Shown here in pieces: positions 1-8,087 of a stretch of 64,000 nucleotides of DNA. Below the pieces are notes generated by a model. The model saw nothing but the letters and a program-made list of their open reading frames with translations, was not told the DNA's origin and did not search any database. The stretch comes from JACRBR01 sp964371355 (GTDB lineage Bacteria > Chloroflexota > Dehalococcoidia > DSTF01 > JACRBR01): contig CAYJMG010000021.1 in assembly GCA_964371355.1 (NCBI GenBank), positions 1-64,000 of the forward strand, given 5' to 3'. The position numbers and the translations under genes were made by a program. Position 1 is the stretch's first letter. The number at the start of each line of letters is the position of its first letter.

Positions 1-132
1 AGCTGGCTGATGCAGCGTGCCGAAGTGCTCGCCTACTGCCAGGCGCGCGCCGCCGCGGGCGGCGCCGGGGGGCGGGTCGGGGGGGGGGAGAACCCCCGGC
101 GCAGGTCGTACGCCACGGTAAGTCGAACGTAG
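1..132 (+). CDS. C-terminal end of an unidentified protein, cut by the window start
   Basis: An open frame runs from the first base to a TAG at 130-132. Its first 22 or so codons favour G or C at the third position and read like a helix (LMQRAEVLAYCQARAA), as expected of a coding tail. The last part crosses a run of six G (67-72) and a run of ten G (79-88) and becomes Gly/Arg-rich, so the true end could lie in another frame if the G run is miscounted or slips. No family can be recognised from 43 residues. It converges on larC, with a hairpin between. Confidence 0.35.
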   Translation, partial: SWLMQRAEVLAYCQARAAAGGAGGRVGGGENPRRRSYATVSRT

Positions 133-133
133 A

Positions 134-161
134 GAGAGCCGCGACTTGAGTCGCGGCTCTC
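134..161. terminator. Bidirectional hairpin terminator between convergent genes
   Basis: Arms 134-145 and 150-161 form a perfect 12-bp GC-rich stem with loop TTGA. It lies just after the plus-strand stop at 132 and 39 bases beyond the larC stop at 200, so it could serve both. The T content after the stem is modest on either strand. Confidence 0.6.
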
Positions 162-199
162 ATCTCATTCGTTCGTGCTGCTCGGTGTTCCTTCGCGGA

Positions 200-1378
200 T
201 CACCCGATGCGCCCCAGCGCCTCGCGCTCGACCAGCCGGTACACCTCCGCCAGCGCCATGCCCCGCGCCTCCGCCAGTCGCCGGCAGGCTTCGTACTCCG
301 GGGCTACCCGCGGCGCCTCCCCCGGCAGGCGCTTCACCTTCACCGCTGCCGGGCCCAGGCTGCTCTCGAACTCCAGGATTTCACGCGCGGCCTCGTGGCG
401 GCGCACGGCGCTGACGCGCACGCCCAGCGTCGACGTCTCGCGCAGCAGGGTCGCCGCGATCGCGTCCTCGCGCTCGGGGGGGCATAGGGCCGACAGCAGC
501 ACGCCCGGCCGGTTCTTCTTCATCTGCACCGACTGCAGCCAGACGTCGGCGGCGCCAGCGGCGAACAGCTTCTGCTGCACGTACTCGTACAGCTCCGGGT
601 TCATGTCGTCGATGTTCGTCTCGACCAGCAGCATCGCGGGCGCGCTCTTGCTCGCTTCCCCGACCCACAACCGCAGCGCGTTCGGCCAGCCCTCCGGGTC
701 GCGTCCCCCCGCGCCGTACGCCACGCGCTCGACGTACATCGCCGGGCGTTCGAAACTCGCCAGCGTCGTCGCGATCGCCGCGCCCGTCGGCGTCACCATC
801 TCCATCGGCCGGTCGCCTGAGCCCGCCGCCATGGGCGCCTTCGCAATCGCCATCAGCTCCAGCGTCGCCGGGGCAGGCACTGGCAGCTCGCCGTGCGCGG
901 TCCGCACCGCGCCGGCGCCAGCGGGCAGGGGCGAGCAGTACAGGCGCTCGATGCCGAGCAGCCGCAGGCCGGCCACCGCCCCGCACACGTCGACGATTGC
1001 GTCGAGCGCACCGACCTCGTGGAAGTCGATCTGATCGGGCGTCGTGCCGTGGACGCGGCCTTCCGCGTCGGCAAGGCGCCGGAACACGCCCGCCGCCCGC
1101 TCGCGGTCGTCCTCGGGCAGCGACGAGCGTTCGATGATGGCCAGCACGTCCGGCAGCTTGCGGTGCGGCTGCGGCTGCTCCGCCAGCTCGACGTGCGCCA
1201 GCGTCGCCGCGATGCCCCCGCGGGTCACGCGCTCGGCGTGCAGTGACCAGCCGCCCACGCCCAGCCCCCGCAGCTCGCCTGAGAGCGTCGTCGCGTCCAC
1301 GCCGGCGTCGATCAGCGCTCCAAGCAGCATGTCGCCGCTGATGCCCGAGAAGCAGTCCAGGTACGCCACGCGCGCCAT
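200..1378 (-). CDS. larC: LarC, nickel-pincer cofactor biosynthesis protein (nickel insertion)
   Basis: LarC family (TIGR00299/DUF111). In the lar pathway it inserts nickel into the pyridinium-dithiocarboxylate mononucleotide that serves as cofactor of lactate racemase and related enzymes, using CTP. Visible signs are the family's N-terminal signature LDCFSGISGDM at residues 7-17, an HEVGALDAIVD stretch, and a C-terminal half with ETNIDDMNPE and MKKNRPG. At 392 residues it is full length and one continuous frame, unlike the larC1/larC2 split of Lactobacillus plantarum. I start at ATG 1378, which has GGGAGG five to six bases upstream; a frame-open ATG at 1402 lacks a site. No larB, larE or larA is in the window, so the client enzyme is unknown. 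Confidence 0.93.
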   Translation of the reverse strand: MARVAYLDCFSGISGDMLLGALIDAGVDATTLSGELRGLGVGGWSLHAERVTRGGIAATLAHVELAEQPQPHRKLPDVLAIIERSSLPEDDRERAAGVFRRLADAEGRVHGTTPDQIDFHEVGALDAIVDVCGAVAGLRLLGIERLYCSPLPAGAGAVRTAHGELPVPAPATLELMAIAKAPMAAGSGDRPMEMVTPTGAAIATTLASFERPAMYVERVAYGAGGRDPEGWPNALRLWVGEASKSAPAMLLVETNIDDMNPELYEYVQQKLFAAGAADVWLQSVQMKKNRPGVLLSALCPPEREDAIAATLLRETSTLGVRVSAVRRHEAAREILEFESSLGPAAVKVKRLPGEAPRVAPEYEACRRLAEARGMALAEVYRLVEREALGRIG

Positions 1379-1438
1379 CGGCCCTCCCGCCACATCGTAC
1401 AAGAGCGGCGAAAACGGGTAACAGCTAAGAGCTGGCAG

Positions 1439-2077
1439 CTAGGCGCTCACTGCGAACGATTCCAGGAAGGCGTCGAAGATCGGCTGGTACTGCGCACGCT
1501 GGCCCGTCGGTACCGTCATCGTGAGGATCCAGTCGCACTTCCCGGCCGAGAACAGCACGTCCTGCTTGTCCAGCGGCGGCGTGCCCTGCTCGTTCTGCGA
1601 TTGGAAGGCGTACGTCAGCACCGTGGCGTCGATCCCGGCCACCCTGCGCTGCGTCGTGACGATGTCCTTGTTCAGCCCGATGCGCGCGGTCTTCGTCGCC
1701 TCGAACGTGATGTGCTGGGCCGACGAACTCGGCGTCGCGATGATGCAGTTGATGGTGATGTTCGCCTGCACCGTGGCGCCGGCCGTCAGCGGCTCGAAGA
1801 TCACGTCCGCGCTGGCGTCGGCCGTCTGGATCAGGTTGATGCGCACGTTCCAGCCTTCCGGGAAGGTCGCCGTGTACCCCTTGCTGGCCGAAGAGTCGAT
1901 CTGGTTGCCGGTGATGGCCGGCGTCGGGAAGGGCGTCACGTTCGCCGTGACCCCGGTCCTCGCGATGGTCGTGATGCCCGGCGTCGGCATCGTGGTGCCG
2001 CCGTCGTCGTCGCAGGCAGCGGTCGCCAGCAGCGCCGCGGACATGGCTATCGGGACGATCCAGCGGTTGAACGGCAT
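1439..2077 (-). CDS. Putative lipoprotein with PsbP-like domain
   Basis: 212 residues. A lysine-free but otherwise typical lipoprotein signal (MPFNRWIVPIAMSAALLATA) is followed by Cys22, then an acidic, Thr/Pro-rich linker as is common in Chloroflexota lipoproteins. The mature part contains a segment resembling PsbP-like proteins (a Phe-Pro-Glu-Gly-Trp turn after an aromatic strand), so an extracytoplasmic ligand-binding or assembly role is possible but not shown. The start at 2077 has GGAG about seven bases upstream; an ATG at 2161 would bury the signal peptide behind 28 residues. It lies alone between larC and the flavin reductase, reading toward larC. Confidence 0.75.
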   Translation of the reverse strand: MPFNRWIVPIAMSAALLATAACDDDGGTTMPTPGITTIARTGVTANVTPFPTPAITGNQIDSSASKGYTATFPEGWNVRINLIQTADASADVIFEPLTAGATVQANITINCIIATPSSSAQHITFEATKTARIGLNKDIVTTQRRVAGIDATVLTYAFQSQNEQGTPPLDKQDVLFSAGKCDWILTMTVPTGQRAQYQPIFDAFLESFAVSA

Positions 2078-2222
2078 CGACGTCTCCGTATGCTGACTGG
2101 TGAGGGTGCGGCGCATCATAGCACCGCCCCACGCAACGCCGCCAAGCACCGTCAAGCCCAAGACGCGATTGTCCGCAGCGCCCGGCTAGTGGAAACTGCT
2201 CTGGAACAGTCACCCGTTACCG

Positions 2223-2254
2223 TCACCCGTACGGCCAGTCACCCGTACGGCCAG
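2223..2254. repeat. Two head-to-tail copies of a 16-bp unit
   Basis: TCACCCGTACGGCCAG occurs at 2223-2238 and again at 2239-2254, with a degenerate third start (agtcacccgtta) just upstream. The pair sits 53 bases before the flavin reductase start. It could be a regulator-binding direct repeat or a slippage product. Confidence 0.6.
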
Positions 2255-2307
2255 GTCTTAGACCTGTCCTCAGAAGTAGCGGCGAGGACGGCCTCACCGG
2301 GAGCAAC

Positions 2308-2982
2308 ATGCGACAATTCATCGACGAACGCGACGCGCGACGCCTGCTGGGCGGCGGCCCCGTCGTCCTGCTTACCACGGCCTGGCACGGCAACTGGAAC
2401 GTCATGCCCGCGGCCTTCGTCACCCCGCTCAGCATCGACCCGCCGCTCGTCGGCGTCGCCGTCCATCCCGCGCGCCACACCCACGACATGATCCGCTTCA
2501 GCGAGGAGTTTGCTCTGAACATCCCCACACGCGAGCTGCTGCACCACTGCCAGTACCTGGGCAGCGTGTCCGGCTCCGAACTCAACAAGCTCGAGCTGAC
2601 GAAGCTTCCCACGTTCCGCGCCCGCAAGGTCGATGCGCCATTGCTCGAAGGCTGCGTCGGCTGGATCGAGTGCGGCGTCCACGACGCCTACCGCATCGGC
2701 GACCACACGCTCTTCGTGGGGAAGGTGGCTGCGGCCTCGGCGGAGAAGGACGCGTTCGACGAGACCTGGCTGCTGGCCGACCCGGAGGAGCGCCCGTTGC
2801 ACTACCTCGGCGTGAACCGCTACGCCGTCCTCGGCGAGCCGCTCGAGGCGCGCATCCCCGCCCCTGCCGACATCAAGCGCGACGTCGAGGCCGGCGCTGC
2901 CCAGCTCGCGGATGAGGACGAGCTGGCCCGCCGGCGTGAGGAGCACGAACGCCGGGCCGAAGACGATCAACGCGGCGGTTGA
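2308..2982 (+). CDS. Flavin reductase family protein (FMN-binding split barrel)
   Basis: 224 residues. The first 165 have the flavin-reductase-like split-barrel pattern: a VVLLTTAWHGNWNVMPAAFV strand pair, PLVGVAVHPARHT, an EFALNIP turn and a central GCVGWIECGVHDAYRIGDH segment. Such proteins bind FMN and reduce flavin or transfer electrons with NAD(P)H in the cytoplasm. The C-terminal 40 residues are a charged helix not needed for the fold. The ATG has GGGAGC seven bases upstream. It converges on a TetR regulator with only five bases between their stops; that regulator may control it, but the sequence gives no proof. Confidence 0.85.
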   Translation: MRQFIDERDARRLLGGGPVVLLTTAWHGNWNVMPAAFVTPLSIDPPLVGVAVHPARHTHDMIRFSEEFALNIPTRELLHHCQYLGSVSGSELNKLELTKLPTFRARKVDAPLLEGCVGWIECGVHDAYRIGDHTLFVGKVAAASAEKDAFDETWLLADPEERPLHYLGVNRYAVLGEPLEARIPAPADIKRDVEAGAAQLADEDELARRREEHERRAEDDQRGG

Positions 2983-2987
2983 CTGTC

Positions 2988-3635
2988 TCAGGACCCTGCC
3001 GGCCGCCCCCTGGCACGCTCGCTCTTAACGAGGATGCCATCCGCGAGATCCTGCAGGAGGGCGGCCGCCCGCCGCACCGACAGGCCGGAGCGCGTAGTCA
3101 GGTGGTCGAACGAACGAAAGCTGGATAACAGCCAGATCGTATCGATCGCCTGCTTGTGCGAGACGCCCTCGCGCAGCTTGCGCTGGTCCTCCAGCCGCTT
3201 CGCAAGCCAGACCAGCATTTCGCGGCGCCGGAAGTCGTACTGGTCCACCGCCCTCGCGGCCTCCGGATCGACGGCCGCCAGCCCGATGACGTTGCGAAAG
3301 AACACGTCGTCGTGCGCCCAGAACTTGCACACCTCGCCGATGTACATCCGCATGCCGGCGACCGCATCCGCGTGCTCGCCCGCCTTGCGCATGCGCTGGG
3401 ACCCCGGCGCGTGCTCGAGCACGAAGTCGATCGTCGCCTCCAGCAGGCCGAACTTGGACTTGAATTGATAGTAGACCGTCGCGCGGGCCACACCCGCTTT
3501 GCGCGCGACGTCGTCGAGGCTGGCGCGATGGAAGCCGGCCTCGGAGAACACTTCCCGGGCGGCGGCGATGACTCTCTCGCGCGTCTCCTCGACGCTCGCT
3601 TCGCGCCGGCCGAGCCTGTACGGGCGGGGGCTCAA
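2988..3635 (-). CDS. TetR/AcrR family transcriptional regulator
   Basis: 215 residues. The N-terminal helix-turn-helix is clear: ETRERVIAAAREVFSEAGF, then SLDDVARKAGVARATVYYQF with the usual KFGLLE after it. The C-terminal domain is ligand-binding and not assignable. I choose TTG 3635 because GGAGG lies seven bases upstream and the resulting PRPYRLGRR beginning is typical of the family; an in-frame ATG at 3680 has no site. The longer open frame to 3980 overlaps the next gene's promoter and is unlikely. Target unknown; candidates are the adjacent flavin reductase or the divergent protease gene. Confidence 0.85.
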   Translation of the reverse strand: MSPRPYRLGRREASVEETRERVIAAAREVFSEAGFHRASLDDVARKAGVARATVYYQFKSKFGLLEATIDFVLEHAPGSQRMRKAGEHADAVAGMRMYIGEVCKFWAHDDVFFRNVIGLAAVDPEAARAVDQYDFRRREMLVWLAKRLEDQRKLREGVSHKQAIDTIWLLSSFRSFDHLTTRSGLSVRRAAALLQDLADGILVKSERARGRPAGS

Positions 3636-3791
3636 CGGCCAACCTCCATGCTGCTCTCGTCGCTGTATTTCCTCTAGCATACGCGGCGCGCCGCTCAGAG
3701 AGATCCCGGCCCGAAGACGAATCCGCGCTTTGTAATCCTGCCCGATCGGGGCCATGCTAGACTGGATCTGCACCCTGGAGGGCGCGCGCGT

Positions 3792-4511
3792 TTGATCTTC
3801 CTCCACAGCGATCTCATCGGCGACGACAACACGCTGTTCCTCACGCTCGTCGCGGCGACGCTGTTCGCCCTGCTCATCGGTGTGGGCTTCCACGAGTTTT
3901 GCCACGCCTTCATCGCCCACAGCCTCGGCGACCCCACGCCTTCCCGGCAGGGGCGCGTAACGCTGAATCCGCTCGCGCACCTCGATCCCTTCGGCACCCT
4001 CATGATGCTCTTCGTCGGCTTCGGCTGGGGCAAGCCGGTTCCGTTCAATCCGTACGGCCTTCGCACTAGCCCCAAGATGGCCACCCTGCTGGTCTCAGCG
4101 GCCGGCCCGCTCTCGAACTTCCTCGCGGCCTTCCTTCTGGCCCTCCCCATCAAGCTCGAAATGGTGCCGTACATCAACCCGTTCACGACCAGGATTCTGG
4201 GCGTGAACACCGGCGAGGAGTACCTCGGGCTGTTCCTCAGCGCCGCCGTCTACCTCAGCATCATTCTTGGCGTCTTCAATTTGATCCCGCTGGAGCCGCT
4301 GGACGGCTTCAAGGTCGCCCTGGGTTTGTTGCCGGAGCCGCTGGCCCAAGAGTTCGCCAAGCTTCGCCAGTTCGGGCTCGGCCCCTTCCTGCTGCTGCTC
4401 TTCGGCATCCCGTTCATCACCAGCTACCTGGGCGAGACTTATTACCCCTTGGCCGACATCATGGGGCCGACCGCGCGCTGGCTGCTCCGCGCGTTCACCG
4501 GCATCGGCTGA
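3792..4511 (+). CDS. Site-2 protease (M50) family membrane metalloprotease
   Basis: 239 residues, mostly membrane-embedded. The zinc motif HEFCH (His34, Glu35, His38) lies in the first hydrophobic segment, followed by NPLAHLDPFGTL and GKPVPFNP, which mark the Rv/Slr-type M50B group. The third metal ligand is Asp171 in the LDG motif after NLIPLEP. These proteases cleave transmembrane substrates such as anti-sigma factors. No PDZ domain is present. Start is TTG 3792 with GGAGG about ten bases upstream. It overlaps the next gene in TGATG, so the two are probably co-translated. Confidence 0.88.
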   Translation: MIFLHSDLIGDDNTLFLTLVAATLFALLIGVGFHEFCHAFIAHSLGDPTPSRQGRVTLNPLAHLDPFGTLMMLFVGFGWGKPVPFNPYGLRTSPKMATLLVSAAGPLSNFLAAFLLALPIKLEMVPYINPFTTRILGVNTGEEYLGLFLSAAVYLSIILGVFNLIPLEPLDGFKVALGLLPEPLAQEFAKLRQFGLGPFLLLLFGIPFITSYLGETYYPLADIMGPTARWLLRAFTGIG

Positions 4512-5008
4512 TGCTGTCCCGCGCGTGGCACCGCATCCGCCAGCTCTTCGGCGCCCTGTGGCCGCGGGTGACGGCCGCGCAACGGGCCGATGCCTACCGC
4601 TGCCTCACGCCCGCCGAGCGGGCGCTCTTCGAGACCATGACTCTGCGTGACCAGGAGCACGGTATCGTCGTGCTCGGGCGCGTCCGGCGCGCCACCGCCG
4701 GCGACGACCCGCAGCTCTTTGCGGCTGCGCTGCTCCACGACTGTGGAAAGGGACATGTGACCCTCTGGCAACGGGTGGCGTACGTCATCCTGCACGCGCT
4801 CGCACCCGGCCTCGCTGGCCGCGCGTCGAGCCAGCTCGGAGCCGGCTGGCGTCGCGCCTTCTGGCGGCTGCGGTACCATCCCGATATCGGCGCGCGACTC
4901 GCGGCGGACGCGGGCGCGGATCCGGACGTCGTGCGGCTCATCCGCGGCCAGGATGCGCCGTCCTCGGACCCCCGCCTCGCACTGCTGCAGGCGGCCGACG
5001 ACGCCTGA
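4511..5008 (+). CDS. HD-domain protein (putative metal-dependent phosphohydrolase)
   Basis: 165 residues. An HD-type metal site is visible as His50 in the DQEHG helix and His76-Asp77 in LLHDCGKG; a later YHPDIGARLA helix supplies a further His. The core is short and the chain ends soon after LLQAADDA, where a final Asp ligand is expected. Substrate cannot be told; HD proteins hydrolyse nucleotides or cyclic dinucleotides. Start ATG overlaps the protease stop (TGATG), implying translational coupling and perhaps a joint membrane-signalling role. It continues toward tyrA across a 104-base gap. Confidence 0.8.
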   Translation: MLSRAWHRIRQLFGALWPRVTAAQRADAYRCLTPAERALFETMTLRDQEHGIVVLGRVRRATAGDDPQLFAAALLHDCGKGHVTLWQRVAYVILHALAPGLAGRASSQLGAGWRRAFWRLRYHPDIGARLAADAGADPDVVRLIRGQDAPSSDPRLALLQAADDA

Positions 5009-5112
5009 GCCGCCGTACGGGCGCCGACGATGGCGTAGGGGCGGTTCTGCGTGGGCGCCCGAATGGTGCAGGCGCGATCCTGCGTGGCCGCCCGCAACAG
5101 AAAGAGAATCGC

Positions 5113-6111
5113 GTGGAGAAAGTAGCCATCATCGGTCTCGGCCTCATCGGCGGTTCCATCGGCCTCGCTCTGAAGCGCGCCGGCCTCAAGGACGTCCGGA
5201 TCGCCGGCAACGCCCGCACCCGCGACACGCTCCAGCGTGCAAAGCGTCTCGGCGCTATCGACGAGGACTGCGCGACCCCCGCCGAGGCCGCGAAGGACGC
5301 GCGCCTCGTCATCATCGCCTGCCCCATCCTCGCCATGAAGCCCGTGCTCGAGGAGATCGCCCCGGTCCTCGCCGAAGGCGCCGTCGTGACCGATGCCGGC
5401 AGCACGAAGGCCAACGTCATGCGCTGGGCGAAGGAGACACTGCCCGCACACGCCTTCTTCGTCGGCGGCCACCCCATGGCCGGCAAGGAGACCTCCGGCA
5501 TCGACGCCGCCGACCCCGACCTCTTCCGCGAGAAGACCTGGGTCGTCGTGCCGTCCGTCGACGCGCCGGAGCCGGCCGTGCAGACCGTGCTGGCCCTCGC
5601 GCAGGCCTGCGGCGCCAGCGCCGTCTTCATGGACGCCGACGAGCACGATAGCTACGTCGCCGCGATCAGCCACCTGCCGCTCACCCTCGCCTCGGCCCTC
5701 TTCTCCGTCGCCTTCTGCAGCGCCGCCTGGCCCGAGCTTGCCGGCCTCGCCAGCAGCGGCTTCCGCGACACCACCCGCCTCGCTTCCGGCTCCCCCGAGA
5801 TGGCCCACGACATCGTCATGACGAACCGCGAGAACCTCCTGCACTGGATCGACCGCTTCCAGGACGAACTGACCCGCTTCCGCGCCATGATCGCCTCCGG
5901 CGAAAGCCAGAAGGTGCTGGAGGCCTTCGGCAAACCCCAGATCGAGCGCGACAACTACGTGCTCAACGGTCCGCCCCGCCGCGAGACCGCCGGCCCCGAG
6001 ATCGAGAGTGCCAGCCTGAGCGACTTCCTCCTCGGTTCCAAGATCTCCGGCTACTTAAAGAAGCAGCAAGAGATGATCCGTGAGATGGAGGCGCGCGAGA
6101 AGCGGCGATGA
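5113..6111 (+). CDS. tyrA: Prephenate dehydrogenase
   Basis: 332 residues. NAD(P)-dependent oxidative decarboxylation of prephenate (or dehydrogenation of arogenate) toward tyrosine. The Rossmann motif GLGLIGGS is at residues 8-15; TDAGSTK, GGHPMAGKE and the helical SHLPLTLAS and FRDTTRLA segments are family hallmarks. No chorismate mutase or ACT domain is fused. Start GTG 5113 has an AAGAG site about eight bases upstream. It overlaps aroA by ATGA and so begins a tightly coupled tyrA-aroA-gmk operon. Confidence 0.93.
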   Translation: MEKVAIIGLGLIGGSIGLALKRAGLKDVRIAGNARTRDTLQRAKRLGAIDEDCATPAEAAKDARLVIIACPILAMKPVLEEIAPVLAEGAVVTDAGSTKANVMRWAKETLPAHAFFVGGHPMAGKETSGIDAADPDLFREKTWVVVPSVDAPEPAVQTVLALAQACGASAVFMDADEHDSYVAAISHLPLTLASALFSVAFCSAAWPELAGLASSGFRDTTRLASGSPEMAHDIVMTNRENLLHWIDRFQDELTRFRAMIASGESQKVLEAFGKPQIERDNYVLNGPPRRETAGPEIESASLSDFLLGSKISGYLKKQQEMIREMEAREKRR

Positions 6112-7403
6112 GCGAACGCATCATCCGGCCGGCAAAGAAGCTGCGCGGCACGATCGCCGTGCCGGGCGACAAGTCGATCTCGCACCGCGCCGCGATACTG
6201 AACGCGCTCGCGAACGGCGAGGCCGCCGTGCACAACTTCCTGCCCGGCGAAGACTGTCTCTCGACCCTCAGCGCGCTCCGCGCCCTCGGCGTCCAGGCCG
6301 TGCTCGACGAGAGCGGCGAGACGCCGGTGCTGCGGATCCGCGGCGTGGGCCTGCGCGGCCTGCGTGAGGCCGCCGACGTGCTCGACTGTGGCAACTCCGG
6401 CACCACTATGCGGCTCCTGTCCGGAGTCCTCGCCGGCCAGCCGTTCCTCTCCGTCCTCACCGGCGACCAGTCCCTGCGCTCCCGTCCCATGGCCCGCGTG
6501 ATCGAGCCCCTCCACCGCATGGGGGCCCAGATCAGCAGCCGCGAGGGTCGCCTCGCCCCGCTCGTCATCCGCGGCGCCCGCCTGCGCGGCATCCGCTATC
6601 GGCTGCCTGTCGCCAGCGCCCAGGTGAAGTCCTGCGTGCTGCTCGCCGGACTCTTCGCCGAAGGCGAGACAGTCGTCGAGGAGCCCGAGCCCACCCGCGA
6701 CCACACCGAGCGCATGCTCGACGCCATGGGTGCCCGCATAGGCCGCGAGGGGCCCGCCGTGCGGCTCACCCCGGGCGACCCGCTGCGGCCGCTCTCGATG
6801 CGCGTCCCCAACGACCTCTCGGCCGCCGCCTTCTGGATGGTCGCCGCCGCCGTCCATCCCGATGCCGAGGTGCGCCTCACCGGCGTCGGCGTGAACCCCA
6901 CCCGCACCGGCATCATCGACGCCCTCCAGCGCATGGGCGCCGACCTCGCGCTCGAAGAGGAGCGCGTCGTCGGCGGCGAGCCTGTCGCCGATATTGTCGT
7001 CCTCTCATCGGAGCTCCAGGGCACGACGGTCGAGGGCGAGATGGTCGCGCGCCTCATCGACGAGGTCCCCGTGCTCGCCGTCGCCGCGGCTTTCGCCCAC
7101 GGTGCCACCGAGATCCGTGATGCCCGCGACCTGCGCGTGAAGGAATCGGACCGCATCGCAACCACGGCATCGCAGTTGCGCGCGCTCGGCGCCACCGTGA
7201 CCGAACGCGACGACGGCATGACGGTCGAGGGCTCCGGCGGTCTGCGCGGCGGCGAGGTCGAGTCGTTCGCCGACCACCGGCTGGCCATGGCGATGGCCGT
7301 CGCCGGGCTCGCTGGCTCGGGCGAGGTCCGCCTGCATGGTGCGGAGGCCGTGGCGGTCTCCTACCCCGCCTTCTGGGCCGACCTCGAGAAGCTGGCGCAA
7401 TGA
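6108..7403 (+). CDS. aroA: 3-phosphoshikimate 1-carboxyvinyltransferase (EPSP synthase), class II-like
   Basis: 431 residues, full length. Transfers enolpyruvyl from PEP to shikimate-3-phosphate in chorismate synthesis. GDKS (20-23), SAQVK (170-174), RDHTE (197-201) and NPTR (263-266) match the four motifs used to define class II EPSP synthases, while DLRVKESDR and the final FADHRLAM are common to all classes. The PEP-site loop reads CGNSGTTMR: the Gly (Gly98) that is Ala in the glyphosate-insensitive CP4 enzyme is retained, so insensitivity cannot be assumed. It overlaps tyrA and gmk by four bases each. Confidence 0.96.
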   Translation: MSERIIRPAKKLRGTIAVPGDKSISHRAAILNALANGEAAVHNFLPGEDCLSTLSALRALGVQAVLDESGETPVLRIRGVGLRGLREAADVLDCGNSGTTMRLLSGVLAGQPFLSVLTGDQSLRSRPMARVIEPLHRMGAQISSREGRLAPLVIRGARLRGIRYRLPVASAQVKSCVLLAGLFAEGETVVEEPEPTRDHTERMLDAMGARIGREGPAVRLTPGDPLRPLSMRVPNDLSAAAFWMVAAAVHPDAEVRLTGVGVNPTRTGIIDALQRMGADLALEEERVVGGEPVADIVVLSSELQGTTVEGEMVARLIDEVPVLAVAAAFAHGATEIRDARDLRVKESDRIATTASQLRALGATVTERDDGMTVEGSGGLRGGEVESFADHRLAMAMAVAGLAGSGEVRLHGAEAVAVSYPAFWADLEKLAQ

Positions 7404-7984
7404 CTGTGTCCGGCGGGCGCCCCCCGCTGCTCGTCGTCCTCTCCGGCCCGTCCGGCGTCGGCAAGGACAGCATCCTCGACGAACTCAAGCGCCGCGGCCA
7501 CGACTTCCACCGCGTCGTCACCTGCACCACCCGCCCTCCCCGCGAAGGCGAGCGCGACGGCGTCGACTACAACTTCGTCTCCGACGGCCAGTTCGACCGC
7601 CTCATCGCGACCGGCGGCCTCCTCGAGCACGCCGTCGTCTATGGCCACCGCTCTGGCGTCCCGAAGCAGCAGGTGCTCGACGCCCTCGCCCGCGGCCTCG
7701 ACGTCTACGTGCGCACCGACGTCCAGGGCGCCGCCAGCATCAAGCGCCTGATGCCCGGCGCCGTGCTCGTCTTCGTTGCGCCCACGTCGCTGGACGAGCT
7801 GGAGGTGCGCATCCGCGCCCGCAACTCCGACGATGAGGAGCGCATCCAGCGCCGCCTCCGCACCGCCAGGTCCGAGATGGCGCGCCAGGACGAGTTTGAG
7901 CACGTCATCGTGAACGAGCCCGGCCAGCTCGACCGCACAGTCGACCTCCTCGAGGCCGTGCTCGCCCGCACCCGCCCCGCCTGA
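7400..7984 (+). CDS. gmk: Guanylate kinase
   Basis: 194 residues. ATP-dependent phosphorylation of GMP to GDP. P-loop GPSGVGKD at 16-23, the GMP-binding TCTTRPPREGERDGVDY stretch, and the ARNSDDEERIQRRL lid are all present. The residue after the P-loop Lys is Asp, not Ser/Thr, as also seen in cyanobacterial and plastid guanylate kinases. ATGA overlap with aroA. A nucleotide kinase coupled to aromatic genes recalls the aroA-cmk pairing of other bacteria, with gmk in place of cmk. Confidence 0.93.
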   Translation: MTVSGGRPPLLVVLSGPSGVGKDSILDELKRRGHDFHRVVTCTTRPPREGERDGVDYNFVSDGQFDRLIATGGLLEHAVVYGHRSGVPKQQVLDALARGLDVYVRTDVQGAASIKRLMPGAVLVFVAPTSLDELEVRIRARNSDDEERIQRRLRTARSEMARQDEFEHVIVNEPGQLDRTVDLLEAVLARTRPA

Positions 7985-8087
7985 CGCCCCTCGCGAAACT
8001 GGCTACGGCACGCCGAAGCAGTACAAGTGAATACCGGCGTTCGCCGACGCGAGAGTGGCGCTATCCAGCCTCCAGCATCCGCATCTG

